From contig CAMLDJ010000367.1 of NCBI GenBank assembly GCA_946478755.1, positions 1 through 5,263 on the forward strand: a DNA stretch of 5,263 bases, given 5' to 3'. The position numbers and the translations under genes are program-made. This DNA comes from an uncultured Pedobacter sp. (GTDB lineage: Bacteria; Bacteroidota; Bacteroidia; Sphingobacteriales; Sphingobacteriaceae). The notes beneath the pieces are model-generated. The model saw only the letters and a program-made list of their open reading frames with translations, was not told where the DNA came from and made no database searches. Shown piece after piece: positions 1 to 3,773 of this stretch. Position 1 is the stretch's first letter, and every line of letters starts with the position of its first letter.

Positions 1-366
1 GATCAAAAATGTTTAGCAATACAAAAAGATATCGAGGAAGCGACAACTTTGGAGATGCCAATGTTAGAGCAGAATTTAACAGTAATTGCCACCCTGGTTT
101 CGGTTGGTACGCTGACAGGACTATTAGGAACGGTAACTGGTATGATCAAGGCCTTCGGTGGATTGGCTAACTCTGGAGCTCCGGATCAGGCTGCATTGGC
201 AACTGGTATTTCTGAGGCCCTGATCAATACGGCTACTGGTATCGGTACTTCTACTTTCGCGATCATCATGTACAATATCCTTACTTCAAAAATTGATAAA
301 TTAACCTATGCAATTGATGAAGCCGGCTTTAGCATCATCCAGACTTACGCAAGTACGCATAAATAA
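1..366 (+). CDS. exbB: ExbB/TolQ/MotA-family proton channel, C-terminal part (5' truncated)
   Basis: This is the last 121 residues of an inner-membrane ExbB/TolQ-family protein, which forms the pentameric proton channel that powers TonB. The frame is open from base 1, so the start lies outside the window; the TTG at 49 and ATGs at 55 and 61 are internal codons. Two hydrophobic helices are visible, at about fragment residues 26-48 and 68-95. The family signature LLGTVTGMIKAF (41-52) and GISEALINTATG (69-80) are intact. By spacing, T44, E72 and T77 correspond to E. coli ExbB T148, E176 and T181, the polar residues lining the proton path (established for the family). The protein is followed by two exbD genes and tonB, which supports ExbB rather than TolQ or MotA. 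The stop is TAA at 364-366. The family call is firm; choosing exbB over tolQ rests on the neighbours. Confidence 0.93.
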   Translation, partial: DQKCLAIQKDIEEATTLEMPMLEQNLTVIATLVSVGTLTGLLGTVTGMIKAFGGLANSGAPDQAALATGISEALINTATGIGTSTFAIIMYNILTSKIDKLTYAIDEAGFSIIQTYASTHK

Positions 367-450
367 AAAAAATAATGTTTTTTTTACCGGCTTTATGGAA
401 AACCGGGGTAATAAGCATCATTAGTAAAAACATTAGTAATTTTTAAAGTT
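367..450 (+). other. exbB-exbD spacer with weak hairpin and 9-bp direct repeat
   Basis: This 84-bp A/T-rich spacer is the longest gap inside the motor genes apart from the one before the PstS-like gene. It contains an A-run then a T-run (about 364-385). A weak imperfect hairpin follows, with TTACCGG at 384-390 against CCGGGGTAA at 403-411. The word CATTAGTAA occurs twice, at 419-427 and 431-439, 12 bp apart and just upstream of the exbD start. There is no U-tract after the hairpin, so it is not a convincing terminator, and there is no clear TAnnTTTG promoter box. The exbD genes are probably co-transcribed with exbB. Any regulatory role for the repeat is unproven. Confidence 0.35.
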
Positions 451-1068
451 ATGCCAAGAGCAAAGGTTCAAAGAAAGAGTACTTCGATAGATATGACCGC
501 CATGTGCGACGTATCCTTCCTGTTGCTTACTTTCTTTATATTAACAGCGACAGCGCGCCAGCCGGATCCTTTGGATGTGACTATACCGTCGTCCACCTAC
601 AAACTTAAAGTTCCTGATCTGGATATGGGTATTTTATCCATCGGTAAAGGCAAGGTGTTCTACGAAGTTGTTGGAAAAGACATCAAGATGGCGACCCTGA
701 CAAAGATGGGCGAGAAATATAGCATCAACTTCACTCCGGAAGAAAGAGAGCGTTTCGGTGTTATTGGTGCTTTCGGTGTTCCGATCCAGGATTTGAAACA
801 ATTCATCGCCATGGATGGAGAGAAACGTAAAGCTTACCAGGAATCATCTCCCGGTATCCCTACTGACTCTACCAATAACCAATTGGCCGAGTGGCTTATG
901 CAGTCCCGTCACTCTGTTGCTGAACTGCATTCAACACAAATGCGTGTAAGTATTAAAGGTGATGCCAATGAAGAATATCCAACGGTTAAAAAAGTGGTTG
1001 ATATACTTCAAAAGCAAAAAATTAACAAATTTAGTTTAATCACATCCGCCGAAGGCGATGCGCAATAA
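451..1068 (+). CDS. exbD: ExbD/TolR-family biopolymer transport protein, long form (first copy)
   Basis: This 205-residue protein is an ExbD/TolR-family subunit. Dimers of this family sit in the ExbB pore, anchored by one helix, and carry the proton-relay aspartate. A short basic cytoplasmic tail is followed by IDMTAMCDVSFLLLTFFIL (13-31), where D20 aligns with E. coli ExbD D25. The rest is periplasmic. The C-terminal part (about 164-200, with MRVSIKGDANEEYPTVKKVV) matches the last strand and helix of the ExbD domain. At 205 residues it is much longer than E. coli ExbD (about 141). The extra length lies mainly at about 80-160 and resembles nothing I recognise. No Shine-Dalgarno precedes the ATG; the A/T-rich sequence TTTTTAAAGTT is typical of Bacteroidota. 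It is 9 bp upstream of the second exbD and clearly in the same operon. Confidence 0.93.
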   Translation: MPRAKVQRKSTSIDMTAMCDVSFLLLTFFILTATARQPDPLDVTIPSSTYKLKVPDLDMGILSIGKGKVFYEVVGKDIKMATLTKMGEKYSINFTPEERERFGVIGAFGVPIQDLKQFIAMDGEKRKAYQESSPGIPTDSTNNQLAEWLMQSRHSVAELHSTQMRVSIKGDANEEYPTVKKVVDILQKQKINKFSLITSAEGDAQ

Positions 1069-1077
1069 TAATATATT

Positions 1078-1617
1078 ATGGCAGAATTAGATACCTCCGG
1101 CGGGGGGGGCAAGAAAGGCAAAAAGGTAAGAAGTAAGAAAGCAAATACCAAAGTAGATTTAACTGCCATGGTGGATCTGGCTTTCCTGTTGATTACGTTC
1201 TTTATGTTAACGACCTCCCTGTCGAAACCAATTGCAATGGATATTGCAAAGCCTGACAAAGATGACAACTCTGTAGAGCGGCTAGCACTACGTGCTTCTG
1301 AGACCATGACCATTTTATTGGGTAAGAACAATAAAGTTGCCTGGTATATGGGAGAAGCCGGTAAATCTATACCGAATATCGAGAGCTTTTCTGAAGTCAG
1401 GAAATCAATATTAGATAATAAGAAGAAAGTAGCACAAGCTACCGGAGGAAGGCAGATCATTATGGTTATTAAGCCGACTTCAGGAGCTACTTATAAGAAC
1501 TTTGTTGACATAATGGACGAATTAGCGATTACCAAGATCACTACGGCGCCCGCAATTGATGACGAGAACATTACTGATGCTGAAAAAGATTTCATGAGAA
1601 AAGGTGGAATTTTATAA
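1078..1617 (+). CDS. exbD: ExbD/TolR-family biopolymer transport protein, second copy
   Basis: This 179-residue protein is a second ExbD/TolR-family subunit, paralogous to the preceding gene. Its N-terminus is a glycine-plus-lysine cytoplasmic tail (residues 8-25, with GGGG at 8-11). The transmembrane helix VDLTAMVDLAFLLITFFML (26-44) follows, and D33 is the conserved proton-relay aspartate. The periplasmic domain (about 70-157) includes RQIIMVIKPTSGATYKNFVDI, the C-terminal ExbD fold. A short acidic tail ends the protein. The first start after the upstream stop is ATG 1078, only 9 bp away. The gene ends in tandem in-frame stops, TAA TAG (1615-1620). Paired ExbDs of different length next to TonB are usual in Bacteroidota, and the two may form a heteromeric complex (inference). 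A G8 homopolymer lies at codons 8-11. Confidence 0.93.
   Translation: MAELDTSGGGGKKGKKVRSKKANTKVDLTAMVDLAFLLITFFMLTTSLSKPIAMDIAKPDKDDNSVERLALRASETMTILLGKNNKVAWYMGEAGKSIPNIESFSEVRKSILDNKKKVAQATGGRQIIMVIKPTSGATYKNFVDIMDELAITKITTAPAIDDENITDAEKDFMRKGGIL
1102..1109 (+). repeat. G8 homopolymer tract in exbD coding sequence
   Basis: Eight consecutive G bases span codons GGG GGG GG(C), encoding part of a tetra-glycine stretch 24 bases after the A of the start codon. Reading the shifted frames by eye, loss of one G gives a TAA after 16 codons and gain of one G gives a TAA after 20 codons. Either slip would therefore abolish the second ExbD. The tract is visible directly; slippage in vivo is inference. 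Confidence 0.9.
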
Positions 1618-1648
1618 TAGAATAATTAACAATATTAAATAGTAAGCT

Positions 1649-2470
1649 ATGTTTGGTTCTAAGATAGATTTATTAAAAACAGAATGGCTTGATGTTGTAT
1701 TTGCAAATAAGAACAAGAGCTACGGAGCTTATGAGTTGCGTAGGACAAGTTCTTCAATTACTACAAGAGCGTTATTTATAGCATCGGCAGTTTTTGTTTT
1801 GGTGTTTGTAGCACCAAAGATCCTGAGTGTGATCAAAGGAAAACTGCCAGAGGATGAAATAGTGAAGCAGGTTGAGGTTGTGGTTGCACCACCTCCTCCG
1901 GTAAACCCGGAGACACCTCCGCCACCACCGGTTGAGCCACCCCCACCCAAACAGGATCAGATTAAATTTCCTCCTCCGATTGTAAAACCGGATAATGAGG
2001 TAATTGATAAGGAACCTGTTCAGATAGAGGATTTGAAAAAAGCTGACCCTGGTCAGAAAACCATTGCTGGGGACCCTACCGCAGACATCGTTATTGCTGG
2101 TCCGGTTGGAGAAGGCCCTAAACAGGCAGCAGTGGTTGAAGATACCAAGGTTTATGACTTTGTCAGCATCGAAACTCAACCAGGTTTCCCAGGTGGTATG
2201 GATAAATTCTATGCTTATCTGAAGAAAGCAGTGAGATACCCTGCAATGGCACAGGAAAATAACATTCAGGGTAAAGTGTTCTTATCTTTCGTGGTAGAAA
2301 AAAATGGAGATTTGACGGATATTAAAGTGGAAAGAAAGCTTGGTGGCGGAACCGATGAGGAGGCTATCAGGGTGTTAAAAGCTAGTCCGCGCTGGACACC
2401 GGGTATTCAGAACGGTAAGCCGGTACGGGTGAAGTACAACATTCCAATCAGCTTTACCTTATCAAATTAG
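1649..2470 (+). CDS. tonB: TonB energy-transducing protein (Bacteroidota type)
   Basis: This 273-residue TonB links the ExbB/ExbD motor to the TonB box of outer-membrane transporters. Residues 1-40 form a cytoplasmic segment with KNKSYGAYELRR (21-32), a motif I associate with Bacteroidota TonB proteins and longer than the N-terminus of E. coli TonB. One transmembrane helix covers about 41-61. A proline-rich spacer (about 80-111, with PPPPV and PPPPPV runs) is followed by an acidic linker. The TonB C-terminal domain is at about 178-271, with the hallmarks PGFPGGMDKFYAYL, VRYPAMAQENNIQGKV, and the closing RWTPGIQNGKPVRVKYNIP and ISF. The ATG at 1649 follows a 31-bp A/T-rich gap after exbD, without a Shine-Dalgarno. 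It is complete and shares an operon with the ExbB/ExbD genes. The ATG of the next gene begins one base after the tonB stop. Confidence 0.95.
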   Translation: MFGSKIDLLKTEWLDVVFANKNKSYGAYELRRTSSSITTRALFIASAVFVLVFVAPKILSVIKGKLPEDEIVKQVEVVVAPPPPVNPETPPPPPVEPPPPKQDQIKFPPPIVKPDNEVIDKEPVQIEDLKKADPGQKTIAGDPTADIVIAGPVGEGPKQAAVVEDTKVYDFVSIETQPGFPGGMDKFYAYLKKAVRYPAMAQENNIQGKVFLSFVVEKNGDLTDIKVERKLGGGTDEEAIRVLKASPRWTPGIQNGKPVRVKYNIPISFTLSN

Positions 2471-2471
2471 A

Positions 2472-2702
2472 ATGTTTAATTTTGAAACATTTAAACAGAA
2501 ATCGCCTCAACAGCGATTTCTGTTTATTTTAGGCCTGGTTATGTTCCTCTTTTATTTGATACTTGGGGGAATGCTCATCTTTGGAACGGTGATCCTGAAT
2601 CAAATTCAGCCGATGTACAGGATCATGCTGGGCTGTTTACTGATCGTATATGCAGTAATCCGATTTATGCGTCTAATTAACCAAAAGCCTGAAGAAGATT
2701 AA
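2472..2702 (+). CDS. Small two-helix inner-membrane protein of unknown function
   Basis: This 76-residue protein has a polar, basic N-terminus (1-15) and a strongly hydrophobic helix at about 16-42 (rich in L, F, I and G). A short polar loop (NQIQPMYR, 43-50) separates this from a second helix at about 51-66, and the tail is charged (RLINQKPEED). I do not recognise a named family. The start lies one base after the tonB TAG, so translation is probably coupled to tonB, which suggests an accessory role with the TonB complex (inference). The coding region is real rather than a chance ORF: it has a clean membrane-protein pattern and fits the operon spacing. Codons 8-19 carry a 14-bp perfect inverted repeat, described separately. 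Confidence 0.78.
   Translation: MFNFETFKQKSPQQRFLFILGLVMFLFYLILGGMLIFGTVILNQIQPMYRIMLGCLLIVYAVIRFMRLINQKPEED
2492..2526 (+). terminator. Perfect 14-bp hairpin with T-rich tail just after tonB (attenuator-like)
   Basis: TAAACAGAAATCGC (2492-2505) is the exact reverse complement of GCGATTTCTGTTTA (2513-2526), with a 7-base loop CTCAACA. The stem's core GAAATCGC/GCGATTTC is followed by TGTTTATTTTA, giving an intrinsic-terminator look. It begins 21 bases after the tonB stop and lies within codons 7-19 of the next gene. Ribosomes moving from tonB into that gene should melt it, so it could act as a partial or translation-dependent terminator, or as an mRNA 3'-end protector for exbB-tonB. The structure is seen directly; the function is inference. 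The U-tract is interrupted and the stem is not GC-rich, so full termination is doubtful. Confidence 0.5.
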
Positions 2703-2799
2703 CTGCTCATTTTTTAGCATGAGCATTGTCGGTATAATGCCGGATGATATGGATAGTGTGAAGAGTCCGAGCCCTGTTGGAGGGAAATAAATAAATAGC
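2703..2799 (+). other. Structured spacer upstream of the PstS-like gene
   Basis: This 97-bp spacer contains an inverted repeat, TGCTCAT (2704-2710) with ATGAGCA (2719-2725), around an 8-base T-rich loop. A second, overlapping pair is GCATT (2723-2727) with AATGC (2736-2740). The two share bases 2723-2725, so they could be mutually exclusive. A 23-codon open frame runs 2719-2790 and ends 9 bases before the PstS-like start. TATAAT occurs at 2733-2738 without a supporting -35 element, and no TAnnTTTG box is visible. The downstream gene may be read through from tonB or have its own weak promoter. Confidence 0.35.
2779..2784 (+). promoter_or_regulatory. GGAGGG purine-rich site upstream of the PstS-like start
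   Basis: GGAGGG is a perfect Shine-Dalgarno-like string, unusual in this window, where other starts have only A/T-rich leaders. The 15-base gap to the ATG at 2800 is longer than the usual 5-9, so its role is uncertain. An in-frame TAA at 2788-2790 rules out a start closer upstream, which fixes 2800 as the first available start. Confidence 0.3.
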
Positions 2800-3708
2800 A
2801 TGAAGAATCTGAGTTTTATCCTTTTACTGGCGATTTTTGTGGCCTGCAAACAAAAACCAAATCCGGCGGCAGGAGTTGAAGAAACCCGCACATCTGGTAC
2901 GGTGAGGATGCTGGTGGACGAATCTTTTTCGGAAGTACTGGCGGATCAGATTGAGGTGTTTAAAACAGATTATCCAAATACAAAATTTACAGTTATTGAA
3001 GGCAATGAGCAAAAGATAATGCCCACCTTTTTGAATGATAGTGTACGGGTGATCATTTTGTCGAGAATGCTCACTGCAGCTGAGGATAAGATCTACAGAA
3101 ATAGAAGTATTGTGCCAAAAACATCCAGATTTGGAATTGATGGAATTGCTTTAATAACAAATAAGGATAACCCGGATAGCAATATTACGGTGACGGAAGT
3201 CGTTGATATAATGAAAGGTACATCGACAAGTGGCAAGCAGCTCGTGTTTGATAACGCCTATTCAAGCACATTGCGTTATTTTAAAGATCTGGCAGGCATT
3301 AAGGCTTTGCCGGCAAAAGGAATTTATACTTTACAGACCAATAACGATGTAATTAAGTATATTGCAGAAAATAAGGGATCTGTTGGAGTTATTGGGGTGA
3401 ACTGGCTGATTGACAATAAAAAAGATATGGCCGTTTACCTGGAGAAGGTGAAAATGATGGGGGTGAAAAACGTAAAGAACAAAAAAGGAGACGATCAGTT
3501 TTATAAACCTGTTCAAGCTAACTTGATCAATGGGATTTATCCATTTTTAAGAAACATATACATTATTAATGCTGAGGGTAGAAACGGTTTAGGTGCGGGC
3601 TTTGCAACCTGGCTGGTAAGTCAGAGAGGACAGCTTATTGTGCTGAGGTCTGGGTTAGGACCGCATAAACTGACCTCGCGTGATTTTAATTTTAAGAATA
3701 CAAACTAA
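2800..3708 (+). CDS. PstS-like periplasmic-binding-fold lipoprotein
   Basis: This 302-residue protein resembles PstS-type phosphate-binding proteins (PBP-like fold). The signal peptide MKNLSFILLLAIFVAC ends at C16 in a lipobox-like FVAC, so a lipoprotein is expected. The first lobe starts with TVRMLVDESFSEVLADQ (34-50), and the crossover region holds NDSVRVIILSRMLTAAED (79-96). The second lobe includes GSVGVIGVNWL (193-203), and the C-terminal lobe has NGIYPFLRNIYII and the closing GQLIVLRSGLGP (277-288). Canonical PstS proteins bind phosphate with an R..SGT-type loop. The corresponding stretch here appears to be FDNAYSSTLRYFKD (150-163), lacking that motif, so phosphate as ligand is not assured. 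No pstC, pstA, pstB or phoU is present. It follows the TonB genes on the same strand, which suggests a role linked to TonB-dependent uptake or envelope sensing (inference). Confidence 0.82.
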   Translation: MKNLSFILLLAIFVACKQKPNPAAGVEETRTSGTVRMLVDESFSEVLADQIEVFKTDYPNTKFTVIEGNEQKIMPTFLNDSVRVIILSRMLTAAEDKIYRNRSIVPKTSRFGIDGIALITNKDNPDSNITVTEVVDIMKGTSTSGKQLVFDNAYSSTLRYFKDLAGIKALPAKGIYTLQTNNDVIKYIAENKGSVGVIGVNWLIDNKKDMAVYLEKVKMMGVKNVKNKKGDDQFYKPVQANLINGIYPFLRNIYIINAEGRNGLGAGFATWLVSQRGQLIVLRSGLGPHKLTSRDFNFKNTN

Positions 3709-3712
3709 ATTT

Positions 3713-3720
3713 TATATTTG
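3713..3720 (+). promoter_or_regulatory. Bacteroidota-type promoter -7 box (TATATTTG) for the TPR gene
   Basis: TATATTTG matches the TAnnTTTG -7 consensus of the primary sigma factor of Bacteroidota. A TTTA at 3691-3694, 18 bases upstream, is a partial match to the -33 TTTG element. It sits in the 65-bp gap after the PstS-like stop and 53 bp before the TPR start, a plausible promoter position. Transcription would begin near 3725, just before the hairpin at 3726-3748. The -7 match is exact, the -33 match is weak. Confidence 0.5.
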
Positions 3721-3725
3721 AACCA

Positions 3726-3748
3726 TGAAGCCTGTGTGATGGGCTTCA
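3726..3748 (+). other. Hairpin in the leader of the TPR gene
   Basis: TGAAGCC (3726-3732) pairs exactly with GGCTTCA (3742-3748); two G-U wobbles could extend the stem inward over the remaining loop. The following bases are A-rich rather than T-rich, so it is not a standard terminator for the PstS-like gene. If the promoter at 3713-3720 is real, the stem would sit at the very 5' end of the mRNA and could protect it from decay (inference). A four-codon reading frame, ATG AAG CCT GTG TGA (3725-3739), overlaps it and is probably incidental. Confidence 0.45.
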
Positions 3749-3773
3749 AAATGTTAAAAAACAATAAGAGACT

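Noticed and set aside
49..366. Treating TTG 49 (or ATG 55/61) as the start of a short gene
   Set aside because: The same frame is open to base 1 with sensible sequence, and the product is clearly the C-terminal part of an ExbB-family protein.
1008..1460. 150-codon open frame on the minus strand
   Set aside because: It lies antisense to the two exbD genes, whose products are recognisable; its translation has no family pattern and is a shadow.
1729..2179. Two minus-strand open frames over tonB, one with a Gly-rich start
   Set aside because: The glycine repeats are simply the complement of the TonB proline codons; tonB itself is unmistakable.
2477..2484. TAATTTTG as a -7 promoter box with TTTA at 2453-2456
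   Set aside because: The match is good, but it overlaps the start of the small gene, so its transcript would begin after that gene's ATG. It could only serve the PstS-like gene, with no further support.
2733..2738. TATAAT as a -10 element
   Set aside because: No -35 element is found at proper spacing, and Bacteroidota primary promoters use TAnnTTTG rather than TATAAT.
2673..3012. Minus-strand open frames over the small gene's end and the start of the PstS-like gene
   Set aside because: They overlap a well-supported lipoprotein signal peptide and PstS-like lobe on the + strand and show no coherent domain.
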